From Candidatus Absconditabacterales bacterium (GTDB lineage: Bacteria > Patescibacteriota > Gracilibacteria > Absconditabacterales > Absconditicoccaceae), in NCBI GenBank assembly GCA_025057375.1, contig JANWWO010000004.1, forward strand, positions 1 to 64,000: a stretch of 64,000 nucleotides of DNA. The letters are read 5' to 3'. This document shows positions 11,419 to 21,859 of this stretch, piece after piece (position 1 is the stretch's first letter; every line of letters begins with the position of its first letter). Both the position numbers and the translations under genes were made by a program. The notes beneath the pieces were generated by a model that was not told the DNA's origin, made no database searches, and saw only the letters and a list, made by a program, of their open reading frames with translations.

Positions 11419-12378
11419 ATGCGAATGAGTGGTCTGATCATTCTTTGTTGATGTGTTCTGGTCGCGAAGTGGGTATATGGACGTTTGGTTCTAATGCCAT
11501 GAATAGTTTGGACCACACAATTCGCAGTACGTGTAGGCCTTGCAGTCAGTGCGTGTATCTTTTTTGTCTTCGCCGCTTTGCAATTGTCCATCCCTACCCA
11601 AAGAACTATAACAATTCAAAAAGAATTTCCTCTTGTTGTTCTCTTTGATGTTTCGTTATCAATGGCGGCACAAGATATTAAGCCCAATAGATTTGCTGTT
11701 GCGAAGTGAGCAATTAGTGATTTGGTCGCGTTTTTGGATTGATTTCCGATATCATTTATTGCATATTCTCGTTTGCCTGTTGTCCTTACGCCGTTTTCTC
11801 GTGATACAGAGGGAATCATTGACATTTTGGATGATTTTACACTTGCAACATTGATTCCAACCGATGAATTTAAGGGGACGGGTATTGGAGATGCGTTATT
11901 GCTTGGGCTGCGTGAATTGCTTGCATATGGTCATGATGGTGATGTGCCAGGTGCGATTTTACTCTTGACTGATGGTGATTCAAATGCGTGAGTAGACCCC
12001 AGGGAGGTATTGCCATTAATCAAAGAAAAAAACATTCCTCTCTTTACCATTGCTGTTTGAAAAGACGAAAATCTTGTTATTGGAACTGTTCCTTGATGAC
12101 AAAATGTTGATGCCCCATTCAATATTTCTTTGCTCAATCAGATGACATCTTCTATTCCGTGATTTTTTGTACATGTGCAGAGTGCCCGTGATTTTGATCA
12201 GCCGATTAGAAAAATAGCACGTGCCATCGATATGACGTCAACCAAGTCAGTCACGATTACGTCACACTCATTGACTCCCTATTTTTTGTGGCTTAGTGCT
12301 CTTTGTGTTATACTTTTTTGCTTCCATAGTCGATGGTATGAGTGGTATCAAGTTCGTCTCGTCGTTCGTGATAGGTAG
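11419..12378 (+). CDS. VWA-domain membrane protein (BatA/BatB-like)
   Basis: A 319-residue protein with two N-terminal hydrophobic helices (residues about 4-20 and 35-55), a von Willebrand factor A domain (about residues 72-270) and a final transmembrane helix (YFLWLSALCVILFCF, about residue 290). The metal-ion-dependent adhesion site is intact: DVSLS at residues 77-81 is the DxSxS element, GTGIGDAL supplies the conserved Thr, and LLLTDGDSNAGVDP the Asp. This TM-VWA-TM layout is that of BatA/BatB (aerotolerance operon) proteins, which usually work with a MoxR ATPase; no moxR is adjacent here. Start ATG 11419 (GTG 11416 precedes it). Stop TAG 12376-12378, with rsmH 29 bases downstream. Confidence 0.75.
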
Positions 12379-12407
12379 TTTGTATGTTTCATTTTTTTGG
12401 GTTTGTT

Positions 12408-13265
12408 ATGCATATTCCTGTGTTGGTTGAAGAGGTCGTATCATTCCTCCGTCCTACGGATCGTGTCGTGGTAGATGGGACATTGGGTCATGGATGACAT
12501 ACGAGAGCCATGCGAGATGCGTATGTTCAGATGGGTGTACATCCTCAGATGATAGGATGTGATATTGATCCTGCTATGTTTGCCAAAGCAGTTAGTAATC
12601 TGTCTCATATTCCAGGTCAATGGTACAACCAATCCTATCAAGATATTATCACAACAATGAAACACGATAATCTCGTCAGTGACTTTTTTTTGATAGATAT
12701 TGGAATAAACTGGGATCATATTCTGGATGCAAATCGTGGATTTAGTATTCATCATCATGGTCCGTTAGATATGAGATTTTGTCCTCACCGTATCAGTGCA
12801 GCTGATCTGATTGTCTCGTCATCTCGTCATGATATTGCCTATCGACTTCATGCCTATGGCGATATTGGTGAAAAAAAAGCTTATGAAATTGCATGACTCA
12901 CCAAAAAACTTTGTCCACAAACGACAACTGAACGAAAAAAAATTTTGTCTGACTGTGGTCTGGGGCAGCGTGTCTATCCACAATGTTTCCAAGCATTGAG
13001 GATTGCGGTTAATGATGAGCTATGATGACTGCATCGCTTTTTTGATCAGATAGGAGAGGTGATTGCACCAGGAGGGCGTCTTGCATTGATCTCGTTTCAT
13101 AGTGGCGAAGATCGTATCATCAAACATCGCATCAAAATGCGAACCACACACTGATGACGACAGTTATGTGGCAAAACACTGTCTCCACGTTATCAGGAAA
13201 TACAAAAAAACCGTGCCAGTAGATCGGCAAGGCTAAGGGTGATAGAGAAAGTCAGTCATGACTAA
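12408..13265 (+). CDS. rsmH: 16S rRNA (cytosine-1402-N4)-methyltransferase
   Basis: A 285-residue RsmH (MraW). It opens with HIPVLVEEVVSFL, then the SAM-binding element VVVDGTLGHGGHTRAM (two of its Gly are TGA) and IGCDIDPAMF. LIDIGINW, FSIHHHGPLDMR and ALRIAVNDEL follow in the usual order, and the C-terminal GGRLALISFHSGEDRIIK carries the FHS(L/G)EDR signature. It methylates N4 of C1402 in the ribosomal P site. An in-frame ATG at 12384 would add eight residues; 12408 fits the family N-terminus better. The usual partners of the dcw cluster (mraZ, ftsL, pbp) are not next to it. The stop TAA is embedded in the loop of a perfect 12-bp hairpin. Confidence 0.92.
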
Positions 13266-13286
13266 TCATGAGAAGACTGACTTTCT
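13246..13286 (+). terminator. 12-bp hairpin overlapping the rsmH stop
   Basis: AGAAAGTCAGTC (13246-13257) pairs perfectly with GACTGACTTTCT (13275-13286) around a 17-base loop that contains the TAA stop of rsmH. There is no long T tract, so it may be a weak terminator or mRNA-stabilising hairpin. Confidence 0.5.
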
Positions 13287-14247
13287 CGTGGAGATGTGGT
13301 GTGATTGTCAACCTTCCCTGTAATGAGCGACAAAGATCGTGATGATATTTGTTTTGGGTGTTTAGCAGAGGGTTGATTGTGTTGCCGCATCATTTATCCG
13401 TAAAGCAAGTGATGTGCTTCAAGTTAGGCATTTTCTGGATGAAAACGGTGGCAAATATATCAAAATTATTTCCAAGATAGAGAATCAAGAAAGAGATTGA
13501 CAATTTTGACCAGATTTTCGAGGTAACGGATGTGGTCATGGTAGCCGAGGAGACTTGGGAGTCGATATCCCTCTTGAAAAGGTCCCTGGTGCACAAAAAA
13601 CCATAATTCATGGGTGTAATAGTGTCGGGAAACCTGTCATTACGGCGACTCAGATGCGTGAGTCAATGATCACCAAGCCTCGTCGTCCGACCAGAGCAGA
13701 AGTCACCGATATCGCCAATGCAATCCTTGATGGGACAGATACGGTGATGCTGAGTGGTGAAACAGCCTGATGAAGTTTTGCGTTCCAAAAGTTGTCCAGA
13801 CGATGAAAGCGGTGTGTGTTAGTATCCATACTAGTGATATTCCTACCTATCGTCCAGATTCGTATGCAATAACATTCCCTCTAATTGAAGCAATTACCAA
13901 AGATGCAGTGAAAACTGCACAACAATTGGGAGCCAAAGCGATTGTTATCGCATCAGAGAGTTGAACCACAGCACGTGCTGTGCGTAAATGTAGTATTTCT
14001 ATTTCCTTATTAGGTATCATACAGCATAAGGAAACGTGGAGGCACGTACAACTGATAAGAGGGGGTGATAAGTATCTACAGCGGTCATCTTGCATCGTTG
14101 GATGAGTACTATGATTTTGTTCTTCGCTGTGCACATGATCTATGGTGATTGCATAGGGGTGATTGTATCGTCGGTGTAGGATGAGGAAGTGTGGGTGATT
14201 TATGACCCACAAAAACACTCTCTGTCATGACGATAGAGAGTGCATAG
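13266..14247 (+). pseudogene. pyk: pyruvate kinase remnant, 5'-truncated, with about five frameshifts
   Basis: Conserved pyruvate kinase motifs occur in the right order but in shifting frames. VMSDKDRDDICFG lies in frame 3 (13323 on). VDCVAASFIRKASDVL and IKIISKIENQE are in frame 1. [17 protein letters not shown] is in frame 2 (13493-13546). [46 protein letters not shown] and MLSGETA return to frame 1. VPKVVQTMKAV, GAKAIVIASESGTTARAVRK and LLGIIQHKETWRHVQLIRG are in frame 3. LDEYYDFVLRCAHDL and VGDLGPTKTLSV are in frame 1 again. The shifts lie near 13374, 13491, 13546, 13780 and 14085. The first 180 or so residues (start of the barrel) are missing and no start codon is usable. Neighbouring genes are intact, so this looks like genuine decay rather than poor sequence. 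Confidence 0.9.
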
Positions 14248-14280
14248 ATTGATACATTGAGATAGATAGAGGGATATGTT

Positions 14281-14802
14281 TTATGATTGATCTGCTTTAT
14301 CCACGCCCATCCAAAGATTTGGCGTTGCAAGTTCTGATCTCCCTGCTTGTTTGAGTTGAAGAAAAAGTTGCATTTTGTATGCCATTAGTTGGCCAAAACA
14401 CCATTCTACGAGAAAATTGATTCTGGTATTGCTAAATCTTCCAAACAGCGTGACAGTTTCATTGAGTTGGGTATCAGATAGTCATTGGATGAGTCATTTG
14501 ACATGATTCCAATTTGCATCAATCGTTGCATCAAATGTTGCTGGATCAAAGGCTTGCATCACTGCATCAAGATCAGCAAAGAGACTCATATCACCAGTGA
14601 TAACCAACTCTGCTTGTCTCCATGAAGAATGCGCAAGATAAGTAAGCAGTTCTTTGGTTGATCTTTGGGCAGGAGTGAGTCTATATTCCAAAATATCCGT
14701 CGTTGTTGTTTTGGAAGCGAGATGTTTGAGGATACCGACTTCTTTTGTCGAGAGCGGAAATGAGCGAGGGGAGTGTGCACATGAGAGAAAAGAAAAAGAC
14801 AA
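14281..14802 (-). CDS. unrecognised small protein, possibly DinB-like helical bundle
   Basis: A 173-residue minus-strand protein from ATG at 14800-14802 to TAA at 14281-14283, with two internal TGA-Gly codons. It is mainly helical. A segment near residue 55 reads LLTYLAHSSWRQAELVITGD, and another near 125 reads TLFGRFSNTRINFLVEW. The long amphipathic helices and spaced His residues loosely resemble DinB/YfiT-type four-helix bundles, but I cannot identify a metal-binding triad, so function is left open. Its start lies 23 bases after the stop of the gene at 14826-15263, so the two are probably co-transcribed from the promoter at 15305-15332. Confidence 0.55.
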
Positions 14803-14825
14803 AAAGGAATAAGTTTTTTTGTATT

Positions 14826-15263
14826 TTAGTTTTGCTGGTTATATTGCTTGTATATGTCTGGATACATGGCCTGGAAATAGTTTTTTACATCTCACCACGT
14901 TGGTTCTTGTATGGATTGTTTTTTTAGCCACTTAAAAAACTTTGTATGTCACTCCATATTAGATGATTCACAGTATTGACGGAATGCTGTATATGCATTA
15001 TCAATACATGTTTGTTGTGATTGATCAGCTTTGGGATCGGTGATTGCGATGACGACTTTTGCAACACGATACTCTCGACGAGTAGACTCTATACCAAATG
15101 CTCTTGCAAATCGTCATTTTATCTGTCTTCCTAATCTTTGGAGCCCAGTTCCGTAATTAGTTAAAGTATCTATCTCAAGAGTTCTCTTATCGAATTGTGA
15201 TGCATTGCTAGGTGATGGAAGATTATCACTAACGCGAAACATTTGTTTCCATACATCTCACAT
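14826..15263 (-). CDS. unknown 145-residue protein
   Basis: Not recognised. The minus-strand frame runs from ATG at 15261-15263 to TAA at 14826-14828 with four TGA-Gly codons, giving a basic, soluble protein with no membrane segment. The start lies 40 bases from the -10 box of a well-formed promoter (15305-15332), which supports that it is expressed. Central sequence YRVAKVVIAITDPKAD suggests an alpha/beta core; the C-terminal part is rich in Gln, Tyr and Trp. It precedes the helical protein at 14281 in an apparent two-gene operon downstream of htpG. An opposing 48-codon hydrophobic frame on the plus strand across its 3' end is probably a shadow. Confidence 0.6.
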
Positions 15264-15304
15264 AGTCAGGATGGTGAAAAAATAAAACAGTTCAAAATGA
15301 TTGT

Positions 15305-15332
15305 CTTATACTGATATTTGGTCCTTTTGCAA
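15305..15332 (-). promoter_or_regulatory. predicted promoter for 15263/14802 operon
   Basis: On the minus strand TTGCAA (15332-15327, preceded by TTCTC) lies 16 bp upstream of TATAAG (15310-15305). Confidence 0.6.
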
Positions 15333-15371
15333 GAGAAAAAATGCCATATCTATTCGTACGACCCACTTTCT

Positions 15372-17318
15372 TTACACCACCAATTGATTGACTCTGTCAA
15401 GAAACTCTGTCACATTGACATCACCTCCTTCCAGCATTGTTGCTTGATCAGCGAGCAATTTGGCCATCATCTCTGTTTTGGGATCATGTGGTTGTTCTTG
15501 ATGCATCGCCTCGAACTTTTTGACCACATGATGATTGGGGTTGAGCATCAAAGTTTTTTTTCCTTCTTGGACTGCGTGCCCCATCGCTTTGAGAACTTTT
15601 TGCATCTGGGCAGATTGAGAAGACTCCTTACTGACAAACATTGCAGGGACAGTACCGAGTTTGGAGCTATATTGGATTTTTTCGACATTGTAGCTCGTGA
15701 GTTTGCCTTGAAGATACGCAATAATATTTTTTTGCTCTTTCGTGAGATCCAAAGACTCATCTTCAAACAAGGTCGCATCACTTGCAAGTTTGAATGGATG
15801 TCCTTTGTGTTCTCTGAGTTGTTGGAGGACATACTCATCGATGGGATCAGTGACAAAAATCATTGGCTGACCAGTGTTTTTTCTTGCATACGGACTCTGG
15901 TGGAGTTCGGAAATCGATGTTCCGACAAGATACAAAATCGGTTTTTTGATGTTGTCAGTATCTTTTTTTTCATTGTTTGTCTCATTTTTACTCGCACTCT
16001 CTCCCTCGCTTTCTGCAGGGACAAACGCATCCAAATCGGTAAATTCTTGCTTGTCTGCGTTGTAAAATAATGCAACTTCTGAAATTTTTTCTCTATTTGA
16101 CCAATCGTTTGCCATTCCCTCTTTGAGATGACGTCAGAAATTGTCAAAAAATGTTTTATAGTCAGCAAATGCTTTTTTCTTTTTCCATGCCAGCGATTTC
16201 ATCACTTCTTTGACGAGTGATTGTTGGAGTTTTTGGATGACGGGAGAATCTTGCAAAATCTCACGAGAGACATTGAGATCGACATCATTGGTTTCGACTA
16301 CTCATTTGACAAATCTCAGCCAATTAGGAAGCAAATGCTTACATTTTTGCATAATCAAAACATTTTGGACATAGAGGTCTGGTCATCGAGAATCTGGGTC
16401 ATTATCAAACATAAAAGCAGGTTTTTTTTTCGGAATATAGAGTAAGCACTTGTAGCTCAGTCATCCTTCGGTATGGACATGAATGATATCAAGAGGTTCA
16501 TCATCACTCCAAAATAATGATTTTCCAAATTCCTTGTATTCCTCTTCTTTAACATCCGCTTTACGCTTGGTCCAAATTGCTTGCATTGCGTTTACTTGTT
16601 CTCGTTGGTCTTTTTGTACTTTCCCGTCTTTGTCTTTTGCGTTCATAAAAATCGGCGTGGGTATGTAATTGCTGTGTTTTTTTATAATAGATGAAATTTT
16701 CCAATGATTAGCAAATTCTGCTGATGCTTCATTGAGATAGATGGTAATGGTTGTTCCTCTGTCTTTTCTTGTTCCATCGCTAATTGTATATACACCTTTT
16801 CCATCACTTGTCCACAATTTTGCATCTGATCCGTGTTTTTTTGAGTCTACTTCGACCTTGGATGCAACCATAAAGACAGAATAAAACCCAATTCCAAACT
16901 GTCCAATCAAATCATGTCAGGCAGGATTTTTTTCGTCTTTTTTGTCTTTGTTGATCTCAGCGAGTTTGGAAAGAAAGGCTTTGGTTCATGAATTTGCAAT
17001 TGTTCATAGATTTTTTTGCATATCGTCTGCATTCATTCAGATTCCATTATCCATTATCGTTATCGTTTTCGCTTCTTCATCTACGCTAATACGAATTTCT
17101 GGCTCACCTAGTTCGCCGACTTCGTCAGTATGGAGGGACAAAATTTTGGCTTTTTGGATAGCATCGTTTGCATTGGCAATGAGCTCTCTGAGGAAAATTT
17201 CTTTGGTCGAATATATCGAATGCGTCACTAATTGGATCAATTGTCCTACATCAGCGGAAAAATCAAACTGATTAGAATGTGATACATGTTTGTCATCATG
17301 AGAAGTTTTTTTTGCCAT
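15372..17318 (-). CDS. htpG: molecular chaperone HtpG (bacterial Hsp90)
   Basis: A 648-residue ATP-dependent chaperone, close to the 620-640 residues usual for HtpG. The GHKL ATPase domain is plain: FSADVGQLIQLVTHSIYSTK at residue 18, LRELIANANDAIQKAK with the catalytic Glu and ATP-binding Asn, TIMDNGI, and later IGQFGIGFYSVFMVA. The middle domain shows DEPLDIIHVHTEG and the C-terminal domain ends with the dimerisation helices (LADQATMLEGGDVNVTEFLDRVNQLVV). The N-terminus carries about 15 extra polar residues before the ATPase domain. Expression is probably heat-shock controlled: the promoter 40 bases upstream has a CIRCE-like inverted repeat across the start region. ATG at 17316-17318, stop at 15372-15374. 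Confidence 0.95.
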
Positions 17319-17337
17319 GGTGATATGATAAAATAAA

Positions 17338-17387
17338 AGCACTTTATGTTTGTAGGTGCTATATACTAATTTCGAGATGAAAATCAA
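17338..17387 (-). promoter_or_regulatory. htpG promoter with CIRCE-like operator
   Basis: Minus strand: TTGATT (17387-17382), 16 bp, TATATA (17365-17360). Overlapping the -10 edge is an inverted repeat AGCAC-N13-GTGCT (17338-17360). The HrcA operator CIRCE has the same AGCAC/GTGCT cores with exactly 13 bp between them, although the outer bases here differ. Confidence 0.6.
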
Positions 17388-17488
17388 GAGAAAATTTGCA
17401 CTTGTTTTTTGTTTGAGAAAGTATATATAGAGATAATAATCTGATTGCTGTCTCTTCATACGCTCCTCTGTTGTGGTACAAAAAAATT

Positions 17489-19558
17489 ATGTATAAGAAA
17501 AAAGAGCGTTATCACTTTATTGTTTATCGTATTGCTGCCATGCAAGATTCTCTCCTCAATGGTGTTTTTGACACTGATTATACAGGGTATGTTCCTGATG
17601 GTGGCTATCCTATTCTACCAACATGAAAACCAAGCGACAATCGATGGGATCGTATCGTCAAAGCTTGGTCAGCAATGATTTTTTCTACTCCAAAAAAAAC
17701 AAGCAATACACCATCCAAGGTCAATACAAAAGCTGTTGGCAAGCAACCTCTTGCGGTTCAGATCCAGACATTGCTTGCTCTTCCTGATGATGAATATAGT
17801 GATTCGTTGCTAACAAGCGAGATGAGAAAATATATTCTTGATACTGAGCGTCAGTATGCTGCGACGTTATCATCGTACAAATCACATATTGCACCATCTT
17901 ACTGGCAAGTCGAATGATCCAAAATGCAGATATCCTGAATGTTTGCCAAGTCGTATTATGTGCATGATTTTCCTAGTTATGTCGAAGCGTTGTGGACGAG
18001 AGAGGTGATTGGTTTTGGGTGAAAATTTGATCGAAGCTATTTTTTGTACAAAAATGATAACTCAAGTATCCAAACTACAATGAGAGCAAAAGCAACGATG
18101 ATCAAAGCAGAAATTAATGAAGCAATGAGAAAGGGGATTACCTTGGATTCTGAACTTGAACTGAGGTATAGAGATATTGAAATGATCAGACAAAAGCTTG
18201 CAACGCATGAAGAATCATATTTTGAACTTGGTATGTATCTAACAATCTATCATGAGGAACAAGATAAACTGACTGAATTGGGGAAAAGGCTTGAACAAGT
18301 ATTTTCGTGAATTGGTATTCTTATCAAACCTGCAATCCAAAGAATGGATGAGGGCTTTAATGCAACATTAGCATTATGTAAAGATGACATGGGCGTGACG
18401 AGATCTGCTATTACATCATCGATTGCAGGTAGTTTTCCTTTTGTATCATCAGATTTGATGACCAAAACAGGTATTTTGTATGGAATCAATTTACATACGT
18501 GATCATTGGTGATTTTTGATAGATTTAATTCAGATCTTCCCAATATGAATAGCATTGTCCTTGCAACATCGTGAGCTGGTAAATCATTTACTGTCAAACT
18601 AGAAATCATGAGATATATGATGAATGGGGTATATGTAATGGTTATTGATCCAGAAAATGAATACAAAGCTTTGTGCGAAAAGCTCGGTGGAACGTATATT
18701 TCACTTTCAACTAGCTCAACTGACTATATCAATCCCTTTGATTTACCTCCAAAAATAGACGACAGAGAATATGGACCTGGTGATCTTTTGAGAGGAAAGA
18801 TCTTAGATTTGATTTGATTGATCAAAATTTTGGTATGAGGATTGGATGCGATGGAAGAGGCATTGATGGATAAAGCACTCCAACTAACCTATCAACTCAA
18901 AGGAATCTCTTTGCAGGATGAAGATCCAACGGGGAAAGAAATGCCACGTATGGTTGATTTGTATAACGTGTTGGACGGGATGGATGGGGGAGAACAGATG
19001 GCAATGAAACTTTCCAAATTTGTTACCTGATCATTTGCGAATATTTTTAATAATTTTACGACTATTGATGTCACGAATCAGTTGACAGTCTTTTGTATCA
19101 GGGATTTGGAAGATGTTCTCAAAACACCAGTGATGTACAATATTCTCAATTTTGTCTGGACCAAAGTGAGAGCGCAAAAAAGAAAGAGACTTCTCGTATG
19201 TGATGAGGCACGGATTATGCTTCAACATGATGTCAGTGCCAATTTTTTGTTCGGATTGGTCAAAAGAGCAAGAAAATATTGACTAGGAATCACGACAATT
19301 AGCCAAGATATTGAAGATTTTATGAGAAGCCAATATGGAAAACCAATTTTGTCCAATTCTCCTTTCCAGATTCTTCTGAAACAATCAACTACATCGATGA
19401 AAGTGTTGAGCGATATGTTGGGGTTATCAGAAGCAGAAAAACATAGATTGGTTTCAGCCTGAGTAGGGGAGTGACTTATGTTTGCTGGTAACCAACATGT
19501 AGCAGTTAAAATTCTGGCTTCACCAGGAGAAAAAGATTTTTTGACAACTGATGTCTAA
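17489..19558 (+). CDS. VirB4-type T4SS/conjugation ATPase
   Basis: A 689-residue protein of the VirB4/TraE ATPase family that powers type IV secretion or DNA transfer. The N-terminal half has a proline/lysine-rich linker (residues about 65-95) and a helical region. The C-terminal half is a RecA-like ATPase: Walker A LATSGAGKSFT near residue 355 (Gly as TGA), VMVIDPENEYKAL just after it, Walker B RLLVCDEARIML near residue 568, and GLGITTISQDIEDFM plus ILSNSPFQILLKQS, the usual VirB4 tail motifs. Start ATG 17489. The final bases ATGTCTAA overlap the start of the glycosyltransferase gene by 8 bp, indicating translational coupling. No full virB cluster is present; a TraC-like N-domain protein lies at 27778. 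Confidence 0.82.
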
Positions 19559-20816
19559 ATTTTACTTCCGTCATACCATGTATCAGTATTATTTTGCAGG
19601 AAGACCAACGCAAGAAAAAGGCTGGCAACATATTCTTGATATTCTCTCTCTAATCAAACATGAGTGACATACGTGTCATATTCATTTATGTGGTCCGTGA
19701 CAGACTCACCCTGATCTTCAACCATTTGTATGATTGCCACGGGTGAGTATTTACGGTCGATTGGATAATAAAGAAATGAGTGATGTCAGAAAGCAATGTC
19801 ATTGGTGTTTGATGCCATCACTCTTTCTTGAAACATTTGGTCGTAGTGCACTAGAAGCATGTGCTGATGGTATTCCTGTTCTGGGTCCTTGTGAGTGATG
19901 ATTAACTGCGTTTGTTCATCCTGATTGGTATTGGAAGAAGGTAGGTGGAGAGGAGACAAGACGTGAATCATGGAAGACATATTTTCTCCGGTCATTATCA
20001 TGTCAAAATACACAGTATCATGCTCTTCGTCAATGGTCATATGAGCAAGCAAAAAAATTTTCTTATCATCACTGGATAAAAGAGAAAAATAAATTGATAC
20101 ACTGATCACTTATGATTATCACTGATTATGCTGTAAAAATATGATGAATAGAAAATCATGTGTATGAAATTGTATCTCATACAAAACCAACCCCTATTAT
20201 TGTAGGAGCAAGTCTCTCGCCCAACATATGGTGAAGGATAAAAAAGTATCGGTGAGTGATAACAAATTTTTTTCTTCCTTTGCAATTGCTTTGATTTCCA
20301 CGAAAACGTAGTTCATTATATGATACATTGTGGGTACATGGATGTTCAAGATTTTGGTGACCATGGCTTGTATGGCTTTTGCCTCGTGTTCACTATCGTT
20401 TGGTTAGCATTCATGATTATTCATTTGTTGCTCCTTTTGCTCATTGTGTATGGAGTGAGGAAGATATTCCAGCTACACCACAACGAACCTCATGGATAGA
20501 AACAATGCGAAAAAAAACAGCGTCAAGACGATGATGGTGAAAAAGAATCATGTTTACCTTTTTGACATGCTATAAACGATTGGTAATGTGGCTGATGCGA
20601 CAAGGAATCAATAACTGGGCACGTATGATTATTATTCCATCATCAAGTATGCTGCCTTTTGTTCAACGTTATACACAACTTCCCATTACTATTTTTGCAC
20701 CATGATTTACTACGCAGAATCAGGCTGGTCACGTTGAGACTGATCATGTTTCTGGTGAGATTGATCTCAAGGAGAAAAATGATGGTTATGATTGAGAATA
20801 TCATGAGTTTGTTTAA
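19551..20816 (+). CDS. GT-B glycosyltransferase with donor domain placed first
   Basis: A 421-residue protein. Residues about 10-165 form the C-terminal type domain of a family-4 glycosyltransferase: [38 protein letters not shown]-like strand, [19 protein letters not shown] with the conserved E-x7-E arrangement, [14 protein letters not shown]. From about residue 185 a second region begins like the N-terminal domain of the same fold: [20 protein letters not shown], then [17 protein letters not shown]. The two halves are therefore in reverse order relative to a normal GT4 enzyme. This is either a circular permutation or a fusion of half-domains from different enzymes. Start ATG 19551 overlaps the VirB4 stop. 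Its last 107 bases overlap the 3' end of the convergent Xer recombinase gene. Confidence 0.7.
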
Positions 20817-21663
20817 GATGTTGGTCATCGATATGAGTGTAAATCTGTGTGGTAGTGATACTTGAATGTCCAAGAAGAATTTGGACAGATCTGAGGTCTG
20901 CTCATTTTTTGAGAAGACTTGTTGCAAAGCTATGTCTGAGTGTATGTGGTGTGACGCGCTTATTTATCCCAGCAAGACGGGCATAGTCGCGAACGAGAGC
21001 TTCAATGCTATTCCTTGATAGTTGTTTTCCTTTGGTGTTGTTTGCAAGTGAGACAAACACGTAGGGAGATCATCATGGGTGGTGGGGGAGTGCTGTTTGG
21101 ATTGCATCAAAGGCTGCACGTGTTAAAAAAACGCTCCTCATTTTTCTTCCTTTCCCTATTATACGGATCTGTCATGCCTCACTTCCTATTTGATCCAGGC
21201 GAAGAGAGCATAATTCACTGACTCTGAGTCATGTTCCATACAGACAGTACAAAATTGCTGTATCTCTCGTTCTTTTTGCTTCATTGCGTTGGTATATATT
21301 GGGTGCCTGTAAGAGACGATCGATATCTTCTTGATCCAAAAAATCTACTTCTCTTGGATCGATGTTTGCCAAATCGAGCGCATCATAATCAAGACAAGAA
21401 ATACCATTTTTTTTGCAAAACTTGAGCATTGATCTCATTGCAACAATGTGATAATTAATAGTTTTTGGTGACAGTCATTGATTCTTCAGTGCACGACGTC
21501 GCTGTAGTAATCACAGCTGTGTCAAATCTTGGACTGTACATGATCAAAAAAACTCGATTGCTCTTCCAAGCCAGAGGGTATAATTTTCTGATGTTTTGGG
21601 ACTGGCGTTTTTTGCATCCTGTAGATGATGCAAAAAGAGGTCAATACAAGATGCTAATTGCAT
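20710..21663 (-). CDS. Xer-type tyrosine recombinase
   Basis: A 317-residue site-specific recombinase of the XerC/XerD family. The N-terminal SAM-like domain begins [19 protein letters not shown] with later [18 protein letters not shown]. The catalytic domain shows [17 protein letters not shown] (first Arg), [21 protein letters not shown] (His-x-x-Arg), [15 protein letters not shown] (His and the nucleophilic Tyr). All catalytic residues are present, so it is probably the chromosome-dimer recombinase rather than a phage relic; no attachment-site repeats are visible around it. Start ATG at 21661-21663. The C-terminus past Tyr is longer than usual ([17 protein letters not shown]...), and this His/Gln/Asp-rich tail is the part that overlaps the opposing glycosyltransferase gene. 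Confidence 0.88.
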
Positions 21664-21776
21664 ACACGAAAAAAGAAAGTAAAAAAACTTTTATTGTTTG
21701 ATGATAATGGTATAGAGAAATATGCATATTTTGCAAGCAAAAGTATAGCATAAGCTAAAAAACCAGTTATCTGCAC

Positions 21777-21806
21777 TTGCATTTTTTACAAAATTTCCTA
21801 TATAAT
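21777..21806 (+). promoter_or_regulatory. predicted promoter for HTH/MNT and ATP-grasp genes
   Basis: TTGCAT (21777-21782), 18 bp spacer, TATAAT (21801-21806); the gene starts 53 bases further on. Confidence 0.65.
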
Positions 21807-21859
21807 ACGAAAACTAAAAGATATCAGATCTTTTTCTGTCTTTATTTTTTTATGAAGAT

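Noticed and set aside
13266-14247. Treating the pyk frames as several small genes
   Set aside because: Each fragment matches consecutive pieces of one pyruvate kinase, so it is a single remnant.
14783-14927. 48-codon basic/hydrophobic plus-strand frame (MREKKKTKRNK...)
   Set aside because: It lies antisense to the better-supported minus-strand genes at 14281-14802 and 14826-15263, and no promoter or homology supports it.
20710-21663. Prophage or integrative element around the Xer recombinase
   Set aside because: No flanking attachment-site repeats, phage genes or tRNA; the protein looks like the housekeeping recombinase.
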